NCBI RefSeq assembly: GCF_017468685.1
Contig: NZ_JAFUHT010000072.1
Span: 1 to 36,652 of the forward strand
Direction: 5' to 3'
DNA: 36,652 nucleotides
Source of the DNA: Methanobrevibacter sp.
GTDB taxonomy: Archaea; Methanobacteriota; Methanobacteria; Methanobacteriales; Methanobacteriaceae
The notes under the pieces were generated by a model. That model was not told the origin of the DNA. It saw only the letters and a program-made list of their open reading frames with translations, and did not search any database. Positions within the stretch are counted from its first letter, which is position 1. The number at the start of each line of letters is the position of its first letter. Below are positions 5,764-12,982 of this stretch, one piece after another. The position numbers and the translations under genes were made by a program.

Positions 5764-7053
5764 ATGAAAGAAAAACTTTGCGAGAAATATTTTGAAAACA
5801 ATGTAAAACCTAAACATTTGCGCCAATTTAAAACAAAGACTCCTAAAGGAAATGTCATTGAGGGATATATTTCAAGAAAACCCAACAAACATTTGGGATC
5901 AATGGTTATCACTCATGTAACTGAAAAATCAGGAAAAAGCTATGATTGTGAGCAGTTCATACAGTCATTTCCAAAAATCCATTATTGGGACAGAAGACAT
6001 CAACTTAAAGATGATGATGAAAGCATAATTTACCATTGTCAGGAAAAACTCGATGGGACATGCCTTATAGTTTATGCATTGAAGGATGAAATGGGAAACA
6101 TCATTGAAATCATTCCAAAAACTCGTGGAAAAGAGGTGGCTGATGAACATGTCCGTGAAATGTTTTCATTAGTTGATAAAAAGGCAATTGAAGAATTTTA
6201 CAAAGACAATGTCCATGCCAATGACACATTGATGTTTGAGTTGTACGGCATATTGAATAAGCATGAGATTGCTCATATGGACACATACATCGACATTAGC
6301 TTAATCGGCGCATATGTTGATGAATCATTTCTTAACTACATAGCAATTAAATGTTATTCTGATTTGGATAATTTCAAGACTCCGGATACAGTATTTACAA
6401 TAGAGAAGTATCCGTTTGATAATTCCTTTTCAATTAGATGGTGCGGTATCAATCAAAGGCTTAAAAATTATGAGGTTTCATGCAATGAGACATTTCCAAC
6501 ATTATTTGATGCATTAAATGAAGTGAAGTTATTATTGCAGAGGCTAAATGAAAAATACGCTGAGTATAATGGAAGACGTGTTATCGAAGGAGTTGTAATT
6601 AACGGTGAGCATTCAAACGGCGGGCAAATGTATTTGAAAATCAAACCAAAAGATATTGAAATCGAGGCTAAAACTTTGGATTCAGTGCCCCGTAGGTTCA
6701 TTGTCAAGGAAATTCAAAAATACTTTGATGAATACGGAACTCAGGTTCGTGAAATCTATGAAAGTGATGAAACCCATTATGTCAGATATGTAAATCATCA
6801 GCTGAAAGAGGAGTTCACATATGAGCAGATTGAAGATCCAAGAACCCGTCGCAGAATCAAGAATATTTTTATGGAAGTTTGGGATTCTAAAATTCCGCCA
6901 AAAAGTCTTCAAAATATTTGCGAAGAGTTAATCCGTGAAAATCCGGATTCCAGTATTCAGGATTTACTTAAAATCTTTGCAAAAACATATCCTAGTAAGA
7001 AAAAGGATTCAAGGCATGTCTATAGTATTCTATCAAAAAGGATGATGGTGTGA
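5764..7053 (+). CDS. ATP-dependent RNA ligase-like nucleotidyltransferase
   Basis: A 429-aa protein with the motif set of covalent nucleotidyltransferases. Motif I is EKLDGT with the AMP-accepting lysine at Lys95, motif Ia PKTRGK (118-123), motif III FELYG (158-162), motif IV EGVVI (275-279) and motif V LKIKPKD (291-297). About 90 residues precede motif I and about 130 helical, basic residues follow motif V. The layout fits the RNA ligase family better than DNA ligases, which carry OB and HhH domains; it looks unlike the usual methanogen Rnl3 circularising ligase, though I cannot align them. GGAGGT (5753-5758) sets the start. The predicted role is RNA end sealing, perhaps tRNA or mRNA repair. 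The upstream repeat array is shared with the HATPase gene. Confidence 0.82.
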   Translation: MKEKLCEKYFENNVKPKHLRQFKTKTPKGNVIEGYISRKPNKHLGSMVITHVTEKSGKSYDCEQFIQSFPKIHYWDRRHQLKDDDESIIYHCQEKLDGTCLIVYALKDEMGNIIEIIPKTRGKEVADEHVREMFSLVDKKAIEEFYKDNVHANDTLMFELYGILNKHEIAHMDTYIDISLIGAYVDESFLNYIAIKCYSDLDNFKTPDTVFTIEKYPFDNSFSIRWCGINQRLKNYEVSCNETFPTLFDALNEVKLLLQRLNEKYAEYNGRRVIEGVVINGEHSNGGQMYLKIKPKDIEIEAKTLDSVPRRFIVKEIQKYFDEYGTQVREIYESDETHYVRYVNHQLKEEFTYEQIEDPRTRRRIKNIFMEVWDSKIPPKSLQNICEELIRENPDSSIQDLLKIFAKTYPSKKKDSRHVYSILSKRMMV

Positions 7054-7059
7054 TTTTTG

Positions 7060-7212
7060 ATGATTGATATTTTCCAAATTTTCAACTTATTTTTAATTTT
7101 ATTTTTAGCGGTATTGTTGATAAAAAATAGAAATTTGAAATATCAAATTGTATTTGTCATATGTTTCCTGATAATAGTGATTTTCTTTGTTTTAGAATTG
7201 TTATTTTTGTAA
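7060..7212 (+). CDS. 50-aa two-helix membrane peptide
   Basis: A short frame beginning 6 nt after the ligase stop and preceded by GGTGTGA. It encodes about 50 residues with two hydrophobic segments (roughly 6-21 and 29-50) joined by a basic turn KNRNLKY, consistent with a small double-pass membrane peptide. No family is recognised. The position suggests co-transcription with the ligase. Low complexity and AT bias mean it could be a chance frame, but the start site and spacing look real. Confidence 0.5.
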   Translation: MIDIFQIFNLFLILFLAVLLIKNRNLKYQIVFVICFLIIVIFFVLELLFL

Positions 7213-7350
7213 AAAATGTGCAAAGTATTAAATTAATCAAACAATAAAGTATTACTGTTATTAGTTTTTAGCTAATTTTTAAATTCACATAAATTCAAAA
7301 TTTCATGATGTTGTGATTTATATTGCTAAAAAAGCAAAAAAGGTGTTTAA

Positions 7351-8286
7351 GTGAGTGAACAGAAATTAGAAATATTCAATGTATTGAATTATTTAAACAA
7401 AGGTTATGAGCTTAATGATATTTTGAAGGAAGGACAATTTGGAACATTTCCTTCCGCACAGGATTGCATTAAATATTTGGCTGATGAAGGATATCTTGAA
7501 GGAGAGTTAGGTGAAATAGCCGCAGATGACAGTGAAAAATTGACTGCTGAGGAGATTTCCAAAAAATACACAGTTGCAGAACTAAAAGACATTTTAAGAG
7601 AAAACGGTTTAAAAGTTTCAGGTAAAAAACAGGAATTGATTGAAAGAGTTCTGCCGGTATTGAATGGTGATGCAGAAAGTGACGGTTCATTGGATGATTT
7701 CAATAAATCCAATGATTTAAAATTAACTCAAAAAGCTAAAAATTTCCTTGATGAAAACGTTTGGATAGACTTATATATGTTTTCCCTTGTTGCATTCAGA
7801 TTTGAGGATTTTGAAACCTATGTTGCAAACTCAGCAGATGATTATATAGAAACAGGATTGAAATTCTGTGATGAAATAATTTCAAGGGCATTGATGGCAA
7901 ATCAGTTTCTGGTATTCATTGACGCATTGTCTGCAAAAGCACATGTTTATGCATATGCAGGGGATTATGAGTCCTTCATGGATTATGACTTGCAAAGATT
8001 CATTTTAGGATTAAACCCTATCGTTATGGATGCTCAAACCTATGCAGGTTATGATGTAATCAATGAAGCTAATGTAGTTAATCTTAAAAATGTAGTTGAA
8101 AACCTTGACATGGGAAGCTTAAAGAAAAGATTTGACAAAATCTGGAACAAATCCCATATTAAAAATACTACTGTGCCTAAAAAGACTGCTTTTAAAACAT
8201 TACAAAAGGCAATCAAAGGCGCTAACCTTGAAGAGTTGAATTTTGATTTGAAAGAAAAATTCTTCAATAAGAAATTTGGAATTTAA
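7351..8286 (+). CDS. SAP-domain protein
   Basis: A 311-aa protein starting at GTG, with AGGTG at 7341-7345. Residues about 73-103 form a SAP motif (YTVAELKDILRENGLKVSG then KKQELIERVL), a helix-extended loop-helix that usually binds DNA. The first 60 residues look like a small helical domain that recognises QFGTFPSAQDCIKYL-like features. After the SAP motif, LTQKAKNFLDENVWIDLYMF matches a segment after the SAP motif of the protein at 9382-11199, so the two share a module. It is followed with no gap by a membrane protein gene (8287-8874), probably co-transcribed. The specific function is unknown. Confidence 0.75.
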   Translation: MSEQKLEIFNVLNYLNKGYELNDILKEGQFGTFPSAQDCIKYLADEGYLEGELGEIAADDSEKLTAEEISKKYTVAELKDILRENGLKVSGKKQELIERVLPVLNGDAESDGSLDDFNKSNDLKLTQKAKNFLDENVWIDLYMFSLVAFRFEDFETYVANSADDYIETGLKFCDEIISRALMANQFLVFIDALSAKAHVYAYAGDYESFMDYDLQRFILGLNPIVMDAQTYAGYDVINEANVVNLKNVVENLDMGSLKKRFDKIWNKSHIKNTTVPKKTAFKTLQKAIKGANLEELNFDLKEKFFNKKFGI

Positions 8287-8874
8287 ATGAAGTCTAAAGT
8301 TGTTGGAATTGTTTTTTTAATTGGCAGTTTGTACTATGTTCTAGCTGAAGCTATTTCCGCAACTTTTTTCAATGCTTCTTTTTTTAATACTTATATTTTC
8401 CATACCATTTCTGAGCTTGGAATACCAAATGTAAATTCGCCATTGTCATGGCTTATGAATTCTGCTTTTATTATAATAGGTTTAACACTGATTTTTGGTA
8501 ATTTTTATAAGTTTAAAGATTATATTGTTAAAAGTAAAACTATTTTTTATATTTTTACATTAATCACTTCAATCGGTGTCATTATTGTTGCCTTAATACA
8601 TGGGGGCAATCCGTTGACTTCAGGATACCATACGTTGGGGGCTGTTATGGCAATTCTTGGAGGAAATATATTATTGGTTTTAATTTCAAAATCAATGGGT
8701 AAATTCAGCTTGTATCAAAAGGAAACGTTAATTTTGGGAGTTATTGGGCTTGTAGTCTTTTGGATAATGTTTTTCAACATGGAAAATGCTTTCATGCCGG
8801 TGCTTGAGAGGCTTTCAGTTTATACTCTGATATTGTGGAGTTTCATAACTGGCGTTTACTTGATTAAACAATAA
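8287..8874 (+). CDS. DUF998-like six-helix membrane protein
   Basis: A 195-aa very hydrophobic protein with about six transmembrane segments. Motifs HTISELGIP near residues 39-47 and HGGNPLTSGYHTLGA near 105-119 are of the kind seen in DUF998 membrane proteins, where conserved His, Glu and Gly residues line the membrane core. The ATG directly abuts the stop of the SAP-domain gene, so it is likely translated by reinitiation. The biochemical role of the family is not established. Confidence 0.75.
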   Translation: MKSKVVGIVFLIGSLYYVLAEAISATFFNASFFNTYIFHTISELGIPNVNSPLSWLMNSAFIIIGLTLIFGNFYKFKDYIVKSKTIFYIFTLITSIGVIIVALIHGGNPLTSGYHTLGAVMAILGGNILLVLISKSMGKFSLYQKETLILGVIGLVVFWIMFFNMENAFMPVLERLSVYTLILWSFITGVYLIKQ

Positions 8875-8992
8875 ATTATTTTTATACTTAACTTGTTATG
8901 TTATATTTTAATTAATTGAATTTTTTAAATAATTAAAAGATTAATGTTTGGGCAACTCTTTTTCAACGTTAATGTAGATTCAATTATAAAAC

Positions 8993-9004
8993 TTTAAATA
9001 CTTT
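8993..9004 (+). promoter_or_regulatory. putative TATA element of the 82-aa gene
   Basis: TTTAAATACTTT, the same core as in the PAN promoter (31284-31295), centred about 35 nt before the ATG at 9034 with AAGGTGA between. Confidence 0.5.
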
Positions 9005-9033
9005 GACAATTAATTATCTTTAAAGGTGATATT

Positions 9034-9282
9034 ATGGCAAACTTAGATAAAGCTATTGAAGAAGAAATTTTAGCAATTGTCGAAAAGTACCAAAAAGAAA
9101 ATACAAAACTTCTAAACTACTTAATAACTGATGATGAGATTACATTTTTCTCACCAATCGGTAACGGTAGTGAAATAACTGCAAGTGACTTACAAAAAGT
9201 TGCAGACATCCTCAAAGGATCCTTTGAAGGAATGGAAATTGTTAACCAAGAATACAGATTCAAATTCAAATGCGGATTATAG
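9034..9282 (+). CDS. conserved-looking 82-aa unknown protein
   Basis: A small alpha/beta protein: helix AIEEEILAIVEKYQKE, then alternating strands (DDEITFFSPIG and YRFKFKCGL) around a helix DLQKVADILKGSF. The strong ribosome site AAGGTGATATT, a clear promoter core and a hairpin terminator at its stop show a stand-alone, probably well expressed gene. I do not recognise the family. Confidence 0.7.
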   Translation: MANLDKAIEEEILAIVEKYQKENTKLLNYLITDDEITFFSPIGNGSEITASDLQKVADILKGSFEGMEIVNQEYRFKFKCGL

Positions 9283-9308
9283 GAGTATTTGCTCCTAACT
9301 TTTTTTTA
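9280..9308 (+). terminator. hairpin terminator overlapping the stop codon
   Basis: TAGGAG (9280-9285) pairs perfectly with CTCCTA (9292-9297) around TATTTG, followed by a T-run at 9300-9308. The stop codon TAG of the 82-aa gene forms the first bases of the stem. Confidence 0.75.
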
Positions 9309-9381
9309 ATATTTTCATTATATTTATTAGCAATTTTTTTTATATATTGATTTAACTGAAAAATTAACTAGCTGGTGGATT

Positions 9382-11199
9382 ATGTCAAATATCGAGTATG
9401 TTATTCGTAAGGAAAATTATTCTGAATTGATTTGTGCTGAAAATGAATGGGATTTTTTAGACACTGAGGAACTTCTTCAAAATTATCCTTATATTCTTGA
9501 TTCAATGGCAAATGAAGAATATTATCTTGAAAATGAAATATGTAGTTTTTTTGATGAGATAATTTTTGAAAATAAGGTCGTTGGTTTTGCAACATTTCAA
9601 ACAAGATTTGATAGTGCATTATTATTGTCTGAATGTTTTATATTGCCGGAATTTAGAGGAAATAGATTATTCTTCAATGAAATTTGTAAAATGTTATTTG
9701 TAAGTTCTAATTTTGGAATATTGCAACCTACAAGAAATATTGTTGAACTGTTAATTAGCTATGCTTTTGCTAAAAATTTCAGTGAAGACATTGTTGTAAG
9801 TGCAATCGATTTTTATTTTGATGATTTTGATGCAGTATCCAGTAAAAATCGTGAGCTTGATGATGAAGAAATGAGTTCATCAAATTTCTATGATTTAAGT
9901 ATAAACTCCACAATTTTTGTTGACGGTGATGAAATAATCTACCATAATCTGCTTGAAAATGATTTATTAAAAAATGGGCCACGAAAGGAATTAAACGGAG
10001 AGTATTTTGATAATCTTAAAATAGTTTTCTCAAAAAATAAAGATGAACTAGATGAATTGGTCGTTGAATTGAAACAAGAATTGCCTCAAGTTGAATTCGG
10101 ATTTGATGAAATTGTCGGTCGTGGTGAAGGATTATCTGAGTTTATGCAGAATATGGTTAATGAAAGTGTTGTAACCTATGAGGAAGCAATAGGTCTTAAA
10201 AAACAATTAACTGATGAATATGATGCAGGTGAATTAAGTGATGATAATGTTGATCAAAGATTGATTTCATTATTAGTTGATGAACCTCCTCAATTCGAAG
10301 ATTTTTCTGAATTCAAAGAAGTATTAAGTGATTTTGGCAGTGATGATGAAGAGGCAGAAGTTATTAATGAGTTTTTCAATATGATTGGAGATAATGAAGA
10401 ATTGGGAAACAATGTCTTGCAGGCCATATTGACTGATGATGCTGAATATTTCCAGAACTTAATAATAAATGCCATGGCGAATGATGATGATTTCATGGAA
10501 AATTTCATGGATTTGACCAATGAATATGGTGATGAATCAGATAATGAGTATTTCTTTGAGGATGCTCAGTTAAACCATAATTATAAACTAGATGATATTG
10601 TATATGGAAAGGATTATCCTATAAGCTATGATAGGCAAATCTATCGATTTTTAGATTCATTAAATGCTGAAGCCAATTATGGGATGATTATGAATTTCAT
10701 CGAATCAGAAATATCTTCTAAAAACATGCTGACCAGTTTAATGTTGAATTCCCAATTAATAAAAACTGAAGGGGAAGTCATTGATTGGATGAATAGTGCA
10801 TCCATGTTTAAAAAAGATGAACTGAAAGAACTGTTAAGAGAAAATAATCTTAAAGTCACAGGTAACAAACCGGAGCTTTTAAAAAGACTTGCAGATAATA
10901 ATGTGGCCTATGGGGAAACATTCAAAATAACTCAAAAAGGCAAAGATTATATAAAAGAATTTTCTTGGATTGAATTCTATGAGGATTTCTTATATGATTT
11001 TGATTTCGATGATTTCTATAAATATTTAGATACTCATGAAGGAAAATTAAAGGATGTTTCATTAAAATACTTGGATGAACATATTGCATTAGCTCGTCAA
11101 AAAGAGGATAATGAATATTTGGAGACATGTATTTTTACAAAAAAACTTATTTTAGATGAAGGGGATGAATTTATAATCGATTTAGGTATTCCTGAGTAA
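9382..11199 (+). CDS. GNAT-like plus SAP-domain fusion protein
   Basis: A 605-aa acidic protein. Residues about 55-125 look like a GNAT acetyltransferase core: EIIFENKVVGFATF then ECFILPEFRGNRLFF, where the PEFRGN turn corresponds to the acetyl-CoA binding loop. A long Asp/Glu-rich helical middle follows (about 200-440). Residues about 474-505 form a SAP motif (MFKKDELKELLRENNLKVTG), then KITQKGKDYIKEFSWIEFYE, which matches the segment after the SAP motif of the 7351-8286 protein. Start: GGTGGATT before ATG 9382. The C-terminal 29 nt overlap the convergent gene at 11171-11848. A chromatin-targeted acetyltransferase is conceivable in archaea with histones, but this is inference and the GNAT catalytic residues are not verified. 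Confidence 0.68.
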   Translation: MSNIEYVIRKENYSELICAENEWDFLDTEELLQNYPYILDSMANEEYYLENEICSFFDEIIFENKVVGFATFQTRFDSALLLSECFILPEFRGNRLFFNEICKMLFVSSNFGILQPTRNIVELLISYAFAKNFSEDIVVSAIDFYFDDFDAVSSKNRELDDEEMSSSNFYDLSINSTIFVDGDEIIYHNLLENDLLKNGPRKELNGEYFDNLKIVFSKNKDELDELVVELKQELPQVEFGFDEIVGRGEGLSEFMQNMVNESVVTYEEAIGLKKQLTDEYDAGELSDDNVDQRLISLLVDEPPQFEDFSEFKEVLSDFGSDDEEAEVINEFFNMIGDNEELGNNVLQAILTDDAEYFQNLIINAMANDDDFMENFMDLTNEYGDESDNEYFFEDAQLNHNYKLDDIVYGKDYPISYDRQIYRFLDSLNAEANYGMIMNFIESEISSKNMLTSLMLNSQLIKTEGEVIDWMNSASMFKKDELKELLRENNLKVTGNKPELLKRLADNNVAYGETFKITQKGKDYIKEFSWIEFYEDFLYDFDFDDFYKYLDTHEGKLKDVSLKYLDEHIALARQKEDNEYLETCIFTKKLILDEGDEFIIDLGIPE

Positions 11200-11848
11200 T
11201 CTTGCATTCAAGCATGCATTTTGTACAGCCAAGACCTGCTTTATATTGGTCAATAATGTATTCGCTGCATGCTTCAATATCAATAATGTCTGATCTGTTT
11301 AGTCTGTCGTTCCATTTTTGAGGATTAATTGCATCAACAGGACATGCGTCCTGACAATTGGTGCAGTCATCACATTCAGAATCAGTAATCGGTGTTCCGT
11401 GCTCAACTGGCATGTCAGTTAAAATTGCACCAAGTGCAACCGCTGAACCGTATTCGGGTGTTACAAATAATGCGGAGCGCCCAATCCATCCGAGACCTGA
11501 TTTTGTTGCAATGGTTTTATAAGGTAATATGCTTAATAATTTTTCCATATCGCACTCGTTACGTTTCATTGTAAGTGCAAATGCATCATATCCAAGATTT
11601 TTAATGTATCTCTCGCCTTTATGGGAAATTTTTGTCAGTTCTCCAATCTGGCGGTGAAATGTCTTCCAGTAAGATTGATAATCCTCTTCATAAAGATAAT
11701 CCATTGCTTCTTTTGGAAGTTTTAAAACAAGACTTATTCCATTAGGCAAATCAATGAATTCCTTTGCAAGGCCATTAACATCAGCAAAACCAACTTTGCT
11801 TGCACCTAATTCAATCAAGTAATTTTTAATATCATTCATCTCGGACAT
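11171..11848 (-). CDS. double [4Fe-4S] protein related to epoxyqueuosine reductase QueG
   Basis: A 225-aa protein. The core LGWIGRSALFVTPEYG lies near residues 119-134 and resembles the cobalamin-domain edge of QueG and related reductases. It is followed by CDDCTNCQDACPVDAI and, after about 30 residues, CTKCMLEC, giving eight cysteines for two [4Fe-4S] clusters. It is shorter than bacterial QueG (about 350-380 aa) and lacks its C-terminal repeats; archaea use archaeosine, so a different redox role is likely. Start: ATG 11848 lacks a clear Shine-Dalgarno, with ATG 11839 (MNDIKNYL) as an alternative. Convergent with and overlapping the GNAT-SAP gene by 29 nt. Confidence 0.75.
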   Translation of the reverse strand: MSEMNDIKNYLIELGASKVGFADVNGLAKEFIDLPNGISLVLKLPKEAMDYLYEEDYQSYWKTFHRQIGELTKISHKGERYIKNLGYDAFALTMKRNECDMEKLLSILPYKTIATKSGLGWIGRSALFVTPEYGSAVALGAILTDMPVEHGTPITDSECDDCTNCQDACPVDAINPQKWNDRLNRSDIIDIEACSEYIIDQYKAGLGCTKCMLECKITQEYLNRL

Positions 11849-11907
11849 AATAATTGTTATATTTTAGGGATATTTAAATAGTATTGTAATCAATTTTTGA
11901 CTGCATA

Positions 11908-11919
11908 ACTTATAAATAA
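11908..11919 (+). promoter_or_regulatory. putative argB TATA element
   Basis: ACTTATAAATAA lies about 30-40 nt before the argB ATG. On the opposite strand TATTTAAATA (near 11870-11880) could serve the divergent iron-sulfur gene. Confidence 0.4.
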
Positions 11920-11948
11920 TTAAATTAAATATTTAATGTAGTGATTAA

Positions 11949-12812
11949 ATGAAAGATATAGATGTTTTAATTGAAGCTTTACCATACATTAAAAAGTTTC
12001 ATGATAAAAAAATTTTAATTAAATACGGAGGACATGCAATGGTGGATGATGAAGCAAAGTCCTCTACAGCACGAGATACAGTATTACTCAAATATGTAGG
12101 AATGAAACCGTTAATTGTACATGGTGGAGGTCCGGAAATATCAAGATCAATGGATAAACTTGGAAAAGAGTCAAAATTCATCAAAGGTTTAAGGGTGACC
12201 GATGAAGAAACAATGGAAATAATCGAAATGGTATTGGTGGGTAAAATATCAACAGAAATCGTATCCGAACTCATCAAGCATGACGGCGAAGCAATAAGCT
12301 TATCTGGAAAAGATTCAAGCTTAATATTTGCACATAAGAAAGGAGCAAGTAAAATAGATGAGGAAGTTGTTGACCTCGGTCTTGTAGGTGAAGTCGACTG
12401 TGTCAATACTGATTTGCTTGAAATGTTTTTAGATAACGATTACATTCCTGTAATCTCTCCAGTTGGAATTGATGAGGATGGAAACAGTTTAAACTTAAAT
12501 GCAGATACTGCAGCAGGAGAAGTTGCAAGTGCAGTTGATGCTGAAAAATTAATTATTTTAACTGATGTTCCTGGTGTCTTAAGGGATCCTTCAGATCCAA
12601 GTTCCCTTATACAAAAAATAAGAATCTCTGAAGTTCCAGGCTTGATTGAAGAAGGAATTATTTCCGGAGGAATGATTCCTAAAATAGAAACCTGTGTAAA
12701 AGCCATTGAAAATGGTGTAAAATCATGTCACATTATCGATGGTCGTAAAAAGCACTCATTACTATTGGAAATCTTTACAACTGATGGTATTGGAACTATG
12801 ATTTTTAAATAG
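11949..12812 (+). CDS. argB: acetylglutamate kinase
   Basis: A 287-aa amino-acid-kinase-fold enzyme. ATP-dependent phosphorylation of N-acetyl-L-glutamate is the second step of arginine synthesis. The nucleotide-binding lysine motif is [10 protein letters not shown] (residues 22-31), the glycine-rich loop [11 protein letters not shown], the family's [12 protein letters not shown], and the lysine-bearing [10 protein letters not shown], all in order. Length matches the family. It is a stand-alone gene here with its own promoter and a hairpin terminator; other arg genes are not in the window. GTGAT before the ATG is a weak ribosome site. I see no N-terminal extension of the arginine-feedback type beyond the usual helix ([14 protein letters not shown]). 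Confidence 0.95.
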   Translation: MKDIDVLIEALPYIKKFHDKKILIKYGGHAMVDDEAKSSTARDTVLLKYVGMKPLIVHGGGPEISRSMDKLGKESKFIKGLRVTDEETMEIIEMVLVGKISTEIVSELIKHDGEAISLSGKDSSLIFAHKKGASKIDEEVVDLGLVGEVDCVNTDLLEMFLDNDYIPVISPVGIDEDGNSLNLNADTAAGEVASAVDAEKLIILTDVPGVLRDPSDPSSLIQKIRISEVPGLIEEGIISGGMIPKIETCVKAIENGVKSCHIIDGRKKHSLLLEIFTTDGIGTMIFK

Positions 12813-12846
12813 AGTTTAAATTACTCTTTTTTAATTTTTTTTATTT
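12811..12846 (+). terminator. argB terminator hairpin with T-rich tail
   Basis: AGAGT (12811-12815), partly made of the TAG stop, pairs with ACTCT (12823-12827), followed by a T-rich run to 12846. The layout matches the 9280-9308 terminator. Confidence 0.6.
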
Positions 12847-12876
12847 TTATTAATATTTATTCGAAAATGGACAAAT

Positions 12877-12900
12877 ATATATGATATAGATATCATATAT
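12877..12900. repeat. perfect 11-bp dyad
   Basis: ATATATGATAT (12877-12887) and ATATCATATAT (12890-12900) are exact inverted repeats with a 2-nt centre, lying between two convergent genes (argB and the acyl-CoA synthetase). It may be a protein-binding site or part of an unannotated transcript. Confidence 0.6.
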
Positions 12901-12938
12901 GTGAGAAATACTCATTAGTTATGTTGAATTAATGTGGT

Positions 12939-12956
12939 TAGAATCTTTTGATTCTA
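12939..12956. terminator. 7-bp hairpin with TTTT loop
   Basis: TAGAATC (12939-12945) and GATTCTA (12950-12956) form a perfect stem around TTTT. It lies 27 nt past the stop of the minus-strand acyl-CoA synthetase, where it could end that transcript, or it could end a small plus-strand RNA beginning near the dyad at 12877. Confidence 0.45.
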
Positions 12957-12982
12957 GCTTCATTCTTTTAAAACCTATTTTT

